Source: Pipra filicauda (Eukaryota > Chordata > Aves > Passeriformes > Pipridae). Taken from it: a DNA stretch of 64,000 nucleotides. Below the pieces are notes generated by a model. It did no database searches. It was not told the DNA's origin and worked only from the letters and a program-made list of their open reading frames with translations. Position 1 is the first letter of the stretch, and each line of letters opens with the position of its first letter. Positions 35,706-47,995 of the stretch are shown here, piece after piece. Location: contig NW_024104520.1 of NCBI RefSeq assembly GCF_003945595.2, positions 2,823,501 to 2,887,500 of the forward strand, given 5' to 3'. Made by a program: the position numbers and the translations under genes.

Positions 35706-37439
35706 ACTTTTCAGGAAATGAGTACTAGAAACAGTAAACTAAACCTTAATAGATGGAAAATGATTAACACAAAAACAGGGAAATAAAGAAAAAGGGGATA
35801 CTGGCACGAAAAGAGAAATGTTAGTTAGGAAATACTTAGTTTATATTAGTTAATATAGTGAACAAACAGACTGAGACTAACTCAAGAAAGAAAAGATGAT
35901 AAGAAATTTAGACTTTCTAATATCTAAGCACTCAAAGATGGTTATTGATTTTCAGCAGCTGTTCACAAACACTGTGCACTTTACTGTACCGTTATCTGTT
36001 CATGCAAGAGATGGACTCTTGTTTTACACATACATGCTGCATCTGTTGCCCTAGGGGAGAGAAAGACTTAACCCAGCAGAAAAATCCATCTGTAAATGCA
36101 TATTCTAGTGATCCATTAGTAATGAACCTGTTCCATTCAATAATTTTAACCAAAGCAATCAATGTCTGAACCATTTTTTCTTTAATCATGACATCTCTCA
36201 TGGAGAAACCTCAGGGTATTCTGTTGTCTGAATATAGGCCAAGATTCTAAGCTAGGTTTCATTTTGCTAGTGTCCATTAAGAATTCAGTTCATTAACTGA
36301 AACTAAAGATGTTTCAATATAACTATTAACAAGGGGTTCAACCATAGAAAGTATATTTTCTGATTTCATAGTAGTCTATCAAAACACAAACTAAACATCA
36401 TAAAATTTTTACATGTATACAATGAACGTTTACAGTATTCACCAGAGTTCCTACTCCATTGAGTTTTATTTTATATTTTCTATTCAGACCTAAATGCTCT
36501 TTTCTATAAAGACATCTTTCCAGATAGTATGCTAATTTCTTAAGAAGTGTGTTTGTAACCATTTTAAACCTTTGTTTGTATTAAAATGCCAATACAAGAT
36601 GACCCTGCTCTTTTAAGAGATGTGTTAAAAAACATACTATGTTTCACTAGTCAGTCTACACTTTAATTTCTAAAGAGTATTAATATTACTAATAATTTAT
36701 ATTGCAGAAAAACACTTGCTGAGGTACTAAATTATGTCTTCCCTCTTTCTACTTCTCTTTCATGACCATCATCAAATTCATCCTACTGTTCAGCCCCGGG
36801 TGTTGTATCATTTGTTACAGTAGGTTGTAACACCTTCAGGCTGATTCCCTGGGCATCTTCTCATGCAGGAACTTATAAAGCATTCACCGTTGCCCTGCTT
36901 CTGTTAGTAGTGAAAGCTTCATTGACTTTAGAGAAGTAATGTTAGGACAGCTTTCTGAATTATTCCAGTGAACATGAACTTGGCATGAACCTGGCACAAT
37001 TTTTGATGCAGGTAAATCATGAATAATGGTGAAACATATATAGTGACTTTAAATTTACATCTCATTCTTCTGTATATATAAAAAGGGTAAGACTATCTCA
37101 TATGCCTTGATCTTATTTCTAATAATGGGCCATCAATTTGTTGGTTTGTACCACCTGAAACTGTTACATCTTATAAATAGAAAACCTTGGTATACATGAA
37201 GTGCACATAACCCAGCAATCAGGTGCCTGTGACCGTATGCACAGCCCAAGGGCACTCATCCTACATGACCCTCAAGGCAGAATGGTAGGCACTCATCTGA
37301 GAGCAAAGGCTGCAGCTCCGACTGCATAGTCTGCACCATCTACTCCAGTGGGGACTAAGCTACAATCCGTCATATCTGAGTAGTTGTGGCAGTCCAGTAA
37401 ATTTCTCACTGTCTGGAAAAATAACCTCTAGTTTTAAAA
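35706..37439. other. AT-rich stretch, no gene recognised
   Basis: Mostly AT-rich. A more balanced patch at about 37200-37400 directly precedes the next CR1, and I could not assign it. It does not read as CR1 coding sequence. Confidence 0.45.
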
Positions 37440-38325
37440 AGGAAAAAAAGGAAGACCAACGGAACTACAGGTCACTAAATCTCACCCCGGTGCCTAGAAT
37501 GATCATGGAGCAGATCCTCCTGAAAACTGTGCTATTGTACATGAAAAATAAGGAGATGATTGATGACAGTCAACAATGGCTTCACTAAGGGTAAATCATG
37601 CCTCACAAATTTAGTGGTCTTCTACCACAGGGTTATAGTATTGATAGTTAAGGGAAAAGCAACTGACATCATCTAGAAGGGTTTTTCTGAAGCATTTGAC
37701 TGTCCTGCATTATATCCTTGTCCCTAAATTAGAGAGACTGAGATTTGCTGGGTCTACCAACCAGTGGATAAGGAATTGGCTGGATTGTTGCACTCACGGT
37801 TTCCAGTCAATGGCTCAATGTCCGAGTGGAGACCAGTGACAAGTGGCATTCCTCAGGGGTCAGTATTGGGTCTGGAGCTCTTAACATCTTTATCGGTTCC
37901 ATGGACGATGGGATGGAGTGCACCCTCAGCAAGTTTACTGACGACACCAAGCTGTGTGGTGCAGCTGGTACACTGGAGGGAAAGGCTGCCATCCAGAAGG
38001 ACCTTGACAGGCTTGAGTGTTGGGCCTGTGGAAGTCTCATGAAGTTTAACAAGGCCAAGTGTATGAACCTGTACCTGGATTGGGGCAATCCCAAGCACAA
38101 ATACATGCTGAGTGGAGAATGAATTGAGAACAGTCCCCTGGAGAAAGACTTGTGGGGGTTTGGATGAGAAGCTTGGTATGAAGTTGCGGATGCCCTATTC
38201 CTGGAAGTGTTCAAGGGTAGGCTGGAGGGGTCTTTGAGCAACCTGGCCTAGTGGGAGATTCCCTGCCCATGTCAAGGGTGTTGAAATTAGATGATCTTTA
38301 AAGATCATCCAGCCATTCGATGATT
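37440..38325 (+). mobile_element. CR1 LINE with RT core and internal deletion
   Basis: Begins in the RT region ('gaactacaggtcactaaatctcacc' = NYRSLNLT), continues through finger and palm segments ('tggcttcactaagggtaaatcatgcctcacaaattta' = GFTKGKSCLTNL) and a broken frame to SVLGLELLTS-type sequence. It then gives ECTLSKFTDDTKLCGAAGTL, the catalytic box, with both aspartates kept (FTDD instead of FADD), and EGKAAIQKDLDRLE. Near 38175-38185 the sequence leaps from the 'KDL.G.G' region to the 3' UTR ('gaagttgcggatgccctattcctggaagtgttcaag'), deleting the thumb and UTR start. It ends 'gaaattagatgatctttaaagatcatcc' with a decayed tail. Stops and frameshifts make it inactive. Confidence 0.9.
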
Positions 38326-38854
38326 ACATATGTGCAGTAGTGCCATACACAACAGAAAAAGGTGGGCTATATCCCTACAATATTACCCGTACATAATTTT
38401 AAATACATGTGATACCAAAATTATTTTGCAGCAGTGTTATTAGGAAAGAACTGCAGTTTCTGTGGTTCTGGGAACAGTACCTACTGCTCCATGCTGCTGT
38501 CTCTACTATGTCTTTTGTTTCCACCCAACCTTTCTCCCCCTCTCTCCTAGTTCAGAACTTTGAAACATACTTTTGGGGAGCAGAGATGACAATTTTTCAC
38601 TTTGAATAATAAGTATAAACTGAAGGGTAGTGTAACTAGATGTAGTAGTTCTTGCGAGCCTAAATTGGTGAAACTCGTATCAACAATTATGTGTTGCAAA
38701 AAGTGGTGCTTTTTTATCAGTTGTGGGAATTGACCAAAAATACTTTCAATACTAATGACTACTTACAATGATAAAACTTACATTGTCACTGTCTGTGAGA
38801 TCTTGGATCCGAATCTCACCGAATTATTGATATGGGTCGGAACCAACTCACAGG
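38326..38854. other. AT-rich spacer, nothing recognised
   Basis: One 66-codon frame (38409-38609) without features. Confidence 0.4.
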
Positions 38855-38869
38855 GTGTGCGTGTGTGTG

Positions 38870-38913
<44 letters not shown>
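38855..38913. repeat. (GT)n microsatellite
   Basis: About 59 bp of alternating GT with two GC interruptions near its 5' side. The open frames reported across it in several registers (valine/cysteine or threonine/histidine runs) are artefacts of the repeat. Confidence 0.97.
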
Positions 38914-38914
<1 letters not shown>

Positions 38915-39280
38915 ATGCGGGAAGGGCTGGGCCCGGACCTGCAGGTCCATGGTAAGGGCTGCACACAAGGCCCGTGCTGAGGGCACAGGGCAGAGCCGAA
39001 GGCAAGGCCTGCTGCCCATGCAGAGCACATGGCAGAGCTGAAGGCCTGTAGCTGGGCTGTCAGTCAAGGCAGAGCTGCCTGGCAGCTCATCCACACCACC
39101 CTCCTGCAGCCTGTGACTGCTACAGCACAACTCACTCTGGCCTGGAAGGCACTGACCGGATATCCTGCCTGGGAGGGAAAACTGAACTCTATAAATACAT
39201 GAGATTCCATGTAGTCTCCCTCTTGTCTCTTCTCCCTCTCCAGTCGGCACCATGTGAATCATTGAATCTTGCCGGTAACT
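38914..39280 (+). mobile_element. LTR-like GC-rich block with TATA box
   Basis: A GC-rich block (GGGCCCGGACCTGCAGG, repeated 'agggcagagc' and 'aaggc' motifs) between the (GT)n tract and AT-rich DNA. A good TATAAATA at 39190-39197 is followed about 50 bp on by 'cagtcggcaccatgtgaatc' and 'cttgccggtaac'. U3-like GC-rich sequence, TATA box, then a short leader is the layout of an LTR. No coding remnant, no defined TG/CA ends and no target duplication were found, so an old solo LTR is only the most likely reading. Confidence 0.35.
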
Positions 39281-39366
39281 ATTCTCCTCTCTCTCTTCTT
39301 TCTTTTTTCTCTCTTTCTTTATTCCTTTTAATCTGTTTTCTTCTTTTACTCTTTTCCTTCTCTAGT
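39281..39366 (+). repeat. Pyrimidine-rich tract
   Basis: About 85 bp almost entirely C/T ('ctcctctctctcttctttcttttttctctctttc...ccttctctag'), ending in TCTCTAG. It could serve as a 3' splice-site polypyrimidine tract for the upstream block, but no downstream coding frame was recognised. Confidence 0.7.
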
Positions 39367-41848
39367 GAGTAACTTAAAACCAAAGAACTGTGTTTTACTA
39401 AAGCTGGTATATAGATTGTTTTAGTAGGTGTTTCCTGTGGAATGGGTCTTTATGCCGAATGTTTGAGTGAAATACTTTTTTCTTGGCTGTATTTTACTCC
39501 TGTAAAAACCTTTTGCCAAATTATCTTATTTTTCTCACTAAATTAAACAGAATTTCTCTTAGACAGTTTATAGCTTAATCTGGAATGCAACATATATTTT
39601 TGATGCATTCTAACGAAACTTATTTCTTGTGTTTTCACAAACAGTTCCATACTGGCTACTTCTGTCATGAAAGAAATCTTGGGTTTTATTTTGCAATATT
39701 ATTTTACTGTTAATTAAGCAGTATTTGGACATTAACAAAAGAATTATAAAATTTAAGATTAAATGAAAAGAAATGGAGATTATAGAGACATATAATTAAA
39801 GTCTTGGAAATAACAATATTTTTGTTGCTTGGCCAATTATAATTTTGTCATCTTTACATTAACACAATGATTAAACTTTTTAATCATGTGATCAAAAGAT
39901 TCTTTCTACATGGACAAAACCAAATTTGAAGCAGAATTCCAAGAGATGTTAATATCTAATGAATAAGGCTGTGACGTGATCTCACTGATGTAAAATAATC
40001 CCCCAAGAACTGGATGCTGTACTAGCATTTATGACAAAGTTCTTGTGTGATGCTTAGCATCTCACATAGGACAATAATTTCACAGGTTGCCAATAAATAT
40101 GGATACTTCTTTTTCTAAACACTGAACTTGATTTTTAAAATGTGTGACTTGATTTGTGGGATCATTGAGCCCTTACAATCTCCTCTTGCTGGGAGAGAAG
40201 AGCTTACTTCACAGTAGTGTCATAAAGATAAATCGAGTGATGTTTGCAAAACACTAAAGTATTGGAAGAATACCATAGGTAATCCAAAATGAAATTAATA
40301 GTTCTCCAAAAAGCTCAAGATTTTGATGGCATGCAATCAGTAAAGCCCAAAATCACACACATAAAGACAAGAAAAAAAATAAAACCTCACAGACTATACT
40401 CAGAGCATTAATGCACCTGTCCTAAAGGGATATAATCAATGAAACAAAAACTGAATCAAAACACATGTTTTGAGGGACATTGCAGAAGAGTTGAATAAGA
40501 CAAAAATACATAGAGATAATTATGATCAGAAATAATTGTTATTCCTTAGTGTTAGTAAATTATTTTTTTTGATACTACAAGTGCATCAGCTAAGTACCAC
40601 ACACATGAATAAATTAATATTTATGGGAAAAAGTTTGATATAGAGCTGTGGCACCAATATCATCATTATGTATAGTTTGAAAGAAGCAGTAGAGGGTGTT
40701 TTATTTTGTTTAGGCTTTTAGGAACATCAAACATGCACATACTTACCTGTAGCCATCAGTATTTAAGAGTAAAAACAGCTAGTGAACATGGGATATACTT
40801 TTAACTTTTCTAAGGCTAAAGCCTGCAACACATGCAAAAACAATTTCAGTTACCTAAAGTACTTTTAGGTTAAAACATGAGGAACTTAGAACTTTTGGGC
40901 ATTTCCAGGTTTAAGCATCAGCTGAGAAGGCACTTTAAAGGTCTCAGTCTTACTTTTGTGTGGTTACCATATTTAACTTTATTCTTTTTACAGATATCCT
41001 TCTCAAAATGCATCCTTCTATTCCCTAACATATACTATGCACTTGAGTTGGGCATAGCGGAATTCATAGTAAAGTAATAGGTGGCCTCAATCCAAAGAAG
41101 AACATTAATGTAGTGGCTGTTGAAATAATAGAATTACCAATGATCCTGCAATCTGCTGCTGAAGGCAGTTATCTCTCAGTATTCAGAGGATCAAACCCAA
41201 TTATGTGAAGAAGTCATTGTGTCGTAGTTTGTTGTAAATCAGTTTTCAAGTTTCAGCACTCGAGATGCAAGTGAAAATTAATATAACAACTGAAATCTGG
41301 CTCTCATTAATGAAAATCAGATGAAACCAACCTAGTTTTAGATTTTTCTGTATGTATTTGAACATCGATTTTGATTTTAGAGGTGGTTGAAAGAGATTTT
41401 TTTTGGTTTTGTTTTTCTCTGCCAATATTATCCATGAAAAACTGTAAAATTAATAAAAGAAATTACTTTGACTCTGAGGAGATAAAATTAAAACAGCAAA
41501 TATTGAATTTGAAATGACTGTTAAATACAGATAAAACTGTCTTACCTTGTATATTGAAAAAAATGGAAAATTAGTATAAAGATTGTCCATGTAACAAAGA
41601 TTGAAAAGTTCAATTGTATTTCCTCATACTATAAGCAATTTATAAAATTAGCTTGCATTGTATTTGATATCCCTCATTTTAGTCACAGATCAAATAGAGC
41701 TATTAGGTTTTTTTAATGTACTACAACATAGAAACAGTGCTGTCAATAGAACACTGTATCCTGATATATTTAAACCAATCTACTGTTGGCATCTGTATGT
41801 AACTTTAAAATAAGGTATAACACACCATAGCATGCCTCTTGTGATAAG
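39367..41848. other. AT-rich stretch, no gene recognised
   Basis: No supportable gene, repeat or RNA. One 66-codon frame (40877-41077) contains a hydrophobic stretch but lacks a family match or splice sites. Confidence 0.45.
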
Positions 41849-42214
41849 TGTGTCCCTGGGTGCCAGGGCTGTCTAGGCCTGGGAGCTGCAAGGACACCCA
41901 AGCGGAGCAGAAGAATGGGATCCAGAGCCTGTCCAGCCACCACTGCCAGGAGCTCCTGGAGCTGCCCCAGACCCACACGTTGGGCACCTCCCCGGGGATG
42001 AGAATGTGCTGAGGCTGGGCTGCCATGTGGGCTCACGGGTGGGCCTGGCTCTGTGTCCATGACCAGGCAGGTCAGAGTTGTGTGGAGGTAGAGACCAGCC
42101 CTGCTGCAGTGTCACTGGGTCAGGGGCTGATGCTCCTGGATGAAAGTTGAAATGAGGTCTGGGCCCTGACCAGAGCCATGGGGCAGGGCTGGGCGAGGTA
42201 TATGGGTGTCCTCA
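41849..42214. mobile_element. Isolated GC-rich block, possible LTR or unknown insert
   Basis: A sharp-edged 366-bp block of high GC in AT-rich DNA. It starts TGTGTCCCTGGG and ends GGGTGTCCTCA, so it has TG...CA ends in either orientation, with a possible 3-bp AAG flank on each side. On the minus strand it includes 'gtgcccaacgtgtggg', which resembles a retroviral primer-binding site (TGGCGCCCAACGTGGGG) but may be coincidence. The 96-codon minus frame is rich in Pro, Gly, Ala and Leu and has no domain. Origin unproven: LTR, processed transcript or other insert. Confidence 0.3.
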
Positions 42215-43845
42215 AAGACCTGTCCTGATAAAAATAATCTTGAAGAAGGTAGATAAACATAATAAAACATAGTAATTCCTCACTAGCAAAGGACCAGGAC
42301 ACAATACAAGATTATCTGTAGAGAAACTATGTTCTCCTCTACACATAGTTCGTTGCAATGATTATACTGTAGTTTGTTCTCTTAACATCTTTTTTTTTTT
42401 CCTAACATCTTTTTCATCTGTTTTCTCTTAACAATCTTTTTCTAATCTGCCAAATCATTTTTTTTTCCAAGACTTTAGACCAATAAAATTTATTTAATTC
42501 ACTCAAAATTTCTCAGGTTTTTGAAATAAATTTTTGCTTACTTACAATGAGGTTAGGTCATCGTGGAATAGGACTGCTCCTTTAAAACAAAAGTTGAGAA
42601 GGCATCAGGCCAAAGACAGATCACACTTGCTCTGGGTTTGTTTCATTTTCCAGTCATTATATTTATTTTCCTAAGTGTTTCCTGGTTTTCCTACTATTAT
42701 AGGATCATAATCTGTTGCACGATCAAATATCTTAAGTTTGAAAAGTCTGATGCATTCTGCCACATGATCAAATTAAAGCAATTATCATTTTAGTAAAATG
42801 TAAAATCTGTTGCAGGTATATTTCCCACCCTTGTGCTGAGACTTGAATTTGAGGCTGAGGGAACAGACTTTAAGGTCTAACATATATTCACAAGAGTTTA
42901 TTTAACACAAACTGCGATAAAAATAATCATCCTATAGATCAGAGAATTATTTTTTTTTGTAGTGAAAATTGTTTAAGATGTCACAACAGTCAGTGATTTC
43001 AATAGAATAATTGTAGCAATAAATGTAAGTTTAGAGAGACACAAGAATACAATAATAAATATCTTATTAGGAAAATTATTCATTGTGATAAATCTAAATA
43101 CCTCATGACCTATATTTTGTCACAATTAATGCTATTTTAGAAATTAGAGACTTCAGGTGAGTGCTGTATTTGTGTGTTGCCACTGACTCAAAAGTCAGAG
43201 AAAAAATATTTTCAGTACTATACATACACTAAAAAAATAAAATAATTACTTTTGTTACCAGAGGTATTGCTCATAATGTCAGGAAACCTCTTAGAATCTG
43301 AATATCCATGAAACCTGCCCCATACTGAATTCTAGCATACACAGAGACAAACCACATGGTAAATTAACTTCTAGCTGTGGATATTCCAATTTTAAATGAA
43401 ATAGTTTGGATTACTTATACTGTATTCTGACCTTAATTTTATTTGGGCATAGAATTCCACATTCAGCTATTGAAAAGAATATATTGTTCATCTCTATATG
43501 TAAAGATTTCCCTAGAATATTATATTTCTACAGTTCCAGCAAAAGGTGAGAAACTGAAAGTATATTGCAGCTTTTTTATTTAATGAACAACAAATACACA
43601 GTGTTTTGTATTATTCTCCCAGTAATTCAGCTCTGTAGTTTAGAATTTTTCATCAGTGAAAGATGAGAGAAAGTAGTAATGGGCAATAAATGGAATTTCT
43701 GAATATCAATAAAAACCTTTCATTTTAAAAGAATATGTAAATAAAATCCAGTGCATTACCTGTCTCAGAAAGACATTTATAGTATAGCCAAGGTATTTGT
43801 TTCATATTTTTGTTCCTTAGTAACGGGTAATAACATGTCACTCAC

Positions 43846-44001
43846 CACAGAGGCCACGTGAAGAAATTGAGAAGAAACCCTCCTTCCTCACTGGGCTTTG
43901 AATAAAACCGTGTATTCGTATCTTGTCAAGTTTTTTATTCTTTTCCATCTTCTTATTTACTGGATGATTGACTGAAAGCACCTCATACATTTCCAGATAC
44001 T
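43846..44001 (-). other. Candidate coding exon (minus strand)
   Basis: On the minus strand a pyrimidine tract GTTCTTCTATTCCACAG directly precedes the interval and GTGAGTGA follows it, both good splice consensuses. The 156-nt interval is a multiple of three and open throughout in the frame YLEMYEVLSVNHPVNKK...GFIQSPVRKEGFFSI, lysine-rich in the middle. I recognise no family. Chance combinations of this kind are expected in a sequence this long, so the call is weak. Confidence 0.2.
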
Positions 44002-44583
44002 CTGTGGAATAGAAGAACTTTTTATAAACCAACATTTGCAGTTGTAAAAATCATTTATCATACATGTTTATGATCCAGTCTGCATGGTTTATTTGTAATG
44101 TATTTTAGAATCTATTTTCAGAAAGTTTCCTTAGCTTCATGATTTTTTTTCCATTTTTGTGATTCAAATAGTAACACTATGCCTTATTTCTGACATAACC
44201 TGTAGAGTCAAAACACATAAGGATGGCAATAACTGGATGTCTAGGAGAGAAATATTTTTTTATACACATATTTACCCAAATGGAAATGTATTATGAGGTA
44301 AGCCTTTGTTATGCTTCAGTTATTTCATGAGTTTCAACAGTTAAATATATTTCATCTGACAGTGTAAACGTGAAACTTGAGACTTGGAACTGAATCATAC
44401 ATGCCTTTACACTGCAGTTTCTATTGGTCTATTTGTTTGTTTTCTGGGCTTATGTAGAGTAATTGAAGGGAAAACTGAGCTAAGACAGTACAATTTGTAA
44501 TTCCTTCTGTTTATCAATGTAACAGTGAAAGTATGTACAAGCTACTTTTTATCAATTTTATTTAGTTTTAAAGGAATTAATTT

Positions 44584-44604
44584 TTTTGTTTGTTTGTTTG
44601 TTTG
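44584..44604. repeat. (GTTT)n microsatellite
   Basis: Five units of TTTG after a T-run. Confidence 0.85.
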
Positions 44605-45957
44605 AGAGGGACGTGTTTCTCTTATTTCAACTTACCTCAAAGCACTGGTTTCTATCATTTCTTGTTCATTGCAATACTTTATCTTGATTCTGAAATAATC
44701 AACTAATGGAAACAAGAGACCTGACAGATCAGCTGATGAAAACCGAAGGATGTAGTATATCCTGGCATCTCTACTATACTCTTCTTCTCAATGCAGCTGT
44801 ACAACATGGAGATGGGAATGCTGGTCTTCAAGAAAATTCCCCTCTAAAATATTTTTGCAGTTTATACACAAATCTAATGTGAGTATTCTAACATCCCTAA
44901 TTGCAAAGCTGGAGTGAATGAGAATGGGAGGTCAAACTTAAAGAACTAATATGTGGTAACGACAAGAATACCCCGGAAAATCACAAGACACAAATCTCTA
45001 ATGGCAATTAACATGAGGAAGTTTTCAAGCACATTATACTTCAGTCATTTATTTATAGATATATTTGAGTCTGAATTGGTTTTGAAATTATTTTTTAATA
45101 TTTTTTACTTAATGTTACTGCTGATATTTTTTGAAAAATAATGTTCTTCTCATCCCATCTCCAGACAAATAAAAAATATCTTAATAAGTTCATATTACAA
45201 AGACTAAAAGCTGTACATATGTTCATTAGATTAAGTACTTTATTACCAAGCTCCTAATTCAAGCATTAGGAAGCAGTTCCTTTGGAAACAAATTTCTTTG
45301 TTTAGGAATAAGCGTAATTATTATTATGTGTACCTTCACATTCCTTCAAAACCTATGAACTGGATCACTTATGAAATTAAGGGCCTATATACACTTAACA
45401 TTTCAGAGTTGCATATTAGATTACAGATCAATATGAAATCTGATAAATTATAAATTAAAAACCAACATGGACAAAAAAAACCACACAAAACCTACAGAAG
45501 TTCTAGTACTGCAAGACAAATATCAAAAATGTTGCAGTGTTTGGGGGTTGGTTTTTTCTGTAATTCCAAACCAAAATTCTCAGCCAGTTTCAGACTGGGA
45601 TTTCCATCTGCGTGGTTAGTGTAGAAAAATATTTCCTGAGCAGGAAAGGGCAGGCAAACCAAGCTTCACCATATGTTGAGTATTGAGCTAAATGCATGAA
45701 CGAAATCTATCTTTTTAAATGACAATTTGTTCTTTGCTCAGCTGCTAGGGAAGTACCACATATACCGTTCATTACACAAGAAAGACTCTATTGCTCTAAC
45801 AGGCCACATTGTATTTTGCATTCACCAAGGACATCATGCAGTTCACAGGACTGAGTCACACTATAGTCAACCTAGCCTTTCTTTGAGTAAACTAGGTAAA
45901 AGGAAGAAAAATCTTCAGATATATGCTGGATCCCAGACTTATATAAAGGGTAACTCA

Positions 45958-45976
45958 GAAAACAAACAAACAAACA
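45958..45976. repeat. (CAAA)n microsatellite
   Basis: Short tetranucleotide run 'aaacaaacaaacaaac'. Confidence 0.8.
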
Positions 45977-47768
45977 ACGAACAAACCAAAAGACAAACCC
46001 TCTTAGAAAGGAACTTGGAATTGAAAGAACTACAGTCAAATTCATATATTAATGAGAACATTCCATTTCTTGTCATCGACTTTTCTAGCTGAGTACCATT
46101 CCTTATCGTATCAACTGCTATGAACTTAAAAGTGTGCTGGGAAAGTACTGAACTCACTGGGATCCTTCCTTTCTAGCTGCTTGTACAGCAGTGAGTGATG
46201 ACAGACACTGGTTCAGCACCATGAAAAATTTTCATTTTGAAGGACTAGCAAACTCAGGGAAGTTCAATTTACATGGAAGTCTTCTGGTCAGATTTAATTC
46301 ATGTGTGTCTGACAGGCTGTGTCTGCACATTATTGTGGTACCTCAGACATTTCTATAAATACTTCAGGGATTTTTAGAAGGGGAAGGTAGGTAGAAATAT
46401 TAAGCAATTGCTCATCAGGCAGTATAAACTTCAGAATGTGGTCAAAATCATTCTTTCTAGTATCCTTTTGGATATTGTTTTTTTATTTTTACATGTGATA
46501 AAAAGGCACCAAATGCAATCCATCAAATGCTCTATAATTAAGCACAAATACTTTTTCTCAGGGAGAGCCAGGCATCACTGAACTATTTAGTATTATAAAA
46601 TACTTTTAATTAAATATTATGCTCTCAAATGTAAAAGAATAAATAACAAGAGAATCTTTAAGTTCTCTGACACTCTGAGGTGAAAATCCAGGATCTCAGG
46701 ATATCATTTCATTGATCTCAGTAATTCTGCATCAGTGTAAAAAGCACAGAGTAGTCCTTGATACTAAGATGAGACTGCAGTAACAAAGCAAGTGCAAATA
46801 TGCAGTGATGATGTTTGAGTTTCTTTATTCTTTTTTTTTCAGTTGCTAAATGGATTCCATGGAAAAAGCCAGTGCCTTTCCCTGCAGTCCTACCCATATA
46901 TTGAGAAAATGTACTGTACGTTCCCTACCATGTCATTTCCTTAGTTTCATTGTACCCAAATACAAACATAAGATTGATTAATATTTTATTTATTAATTTT
47001 TTACATTAAAGTATTCAATCAATCAAATACTCAAGTCAGTAAACAGAAAGTAAATGTGACATTTAGTCTTATTATTTATAATAATATCTCCTTCCTCTTT
47101 GCTTTGTCTAACCCTATGGTTGCTAATCTTTCTGCTAACTCTCTATCTCCTCAAGCAGTAAATTCTATCAGAACATGTTTTACCTCAGTTCTATTACAAA
47201 TCTGTGGTTGTTAATTAGCTACCTCTTTAGGAATCACATACTAGTCAGGAAATACGCATTCCACCATTATAATGGTGTCATGCATATAAAGCACAGTTTA
47301 TTTAAAGTATTGCTGCACTAAAACAAGTCCTTAGATAATGCACACCCTCAGTAAATCGTTTGAATTTTTATTATATTCTGATAACAGGAAAGAGCGCAGA
47401 TGTCATTCCTATCTTCCCAGCAACAAGCCTGATTTAATTCTTCAGGGTTCTTTCCTTGTTTCTCCAATGTTTTCTTAATGAAAAAGAGAAATTTGAATGC
47501 TATGGAACTTCTTCTGATTATTTTATCATGGGTGTGACATACTTGATGAAGTCATAATTCGATAAGCATTCCAAAATCACAACTAAATCAGGATTCCAAC
47601 CCTACAAAAAGAAAACTTCCTGCTAGACTTTCAGCTTTTCCACTAATCAGAAGGTGTAGGGTTTTGTCTTTTCAGTCAAAGGATGCTAGGGTATCAATTA
47701 TGAGATGACATCTAGAGCTGATCAGAAGAAAGCATGTTTCAAAAGAAGGTATTTCAACAACAACAACA

Positions 47769-47995
47769 AAAAAAAAGGGGGGGAGGGGAGAGAAGAAGAG
47801 CGGAGAAGAGAGGGGAGGGGAGAAAATAAAAGAAAGAATAGAAAAAGGAAGGGAAAGGAAAGGAAGAGAGAGGTTCGGAGAAGAGAAGAGAAGAGAAGAG
47901 AAGAGAAGAGAAGAGAAGAGAAGAGAAGAGAAGAGAAGAGAAGAGAAGAGAAGAGAAGAGAAGAGAAGAGAAGAGAAGAAAGAGAAAACAAACAA
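47769..47995. repeat. Polypurine tract with (AAGAG)n pentamer array
   Basis: About 225 bp with almost only A and G on the plus strand: first irregular G-rich sequence (GGGGGGGAGGGGAG), then a perfect array of the 5-bp unit AAGAG from about 47880 to 47978. A handful of pyrimidines interrupt it (around 47799, 47828-47840 and 47874-47876). Homopurine mirror-symmetric DNA of this kind can adopt triplex structures. All open frames across it (Arg/Glu/Lys plus, Ser/Leu/Phe minus) are artefacts. Confidence 0.97.

Larger units (their letters stand above)
42215..47768. other. AT-rich stretch, candidate minus-strand exon inside
   Basis: Contains a T-rich triplicated motif (42379-42445), a (GTTT)n tract (44584-44604), a (CAAA)n tract (45958-45976) and a candidate exon at 43846-44001 on the minus strand. 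The 121-codon frame 45727-46092 is low in complexity at its end (Asn/Gln/Thr from the CAAA tract) and is judged spurious. Confidence 0.45.

Noticed and set aside
38755..39262. Open frames up to 148 codons
   Set aside because: They run through the (GT)n tract, giving Cys-Val or His-Thr runs. No domain in the remaining part.
45727..46092. 121-codon plus-strand frame
   Set aside because: No domain, no splice or promoter context, and the end is made by a (CAAA)n tract.
46843..46944. Possible exon after a strong acceptor (TTTTTTTTTCAG)
   Set aside because: No donor of reasonable quality before the frame closes; peptide unconvincing.
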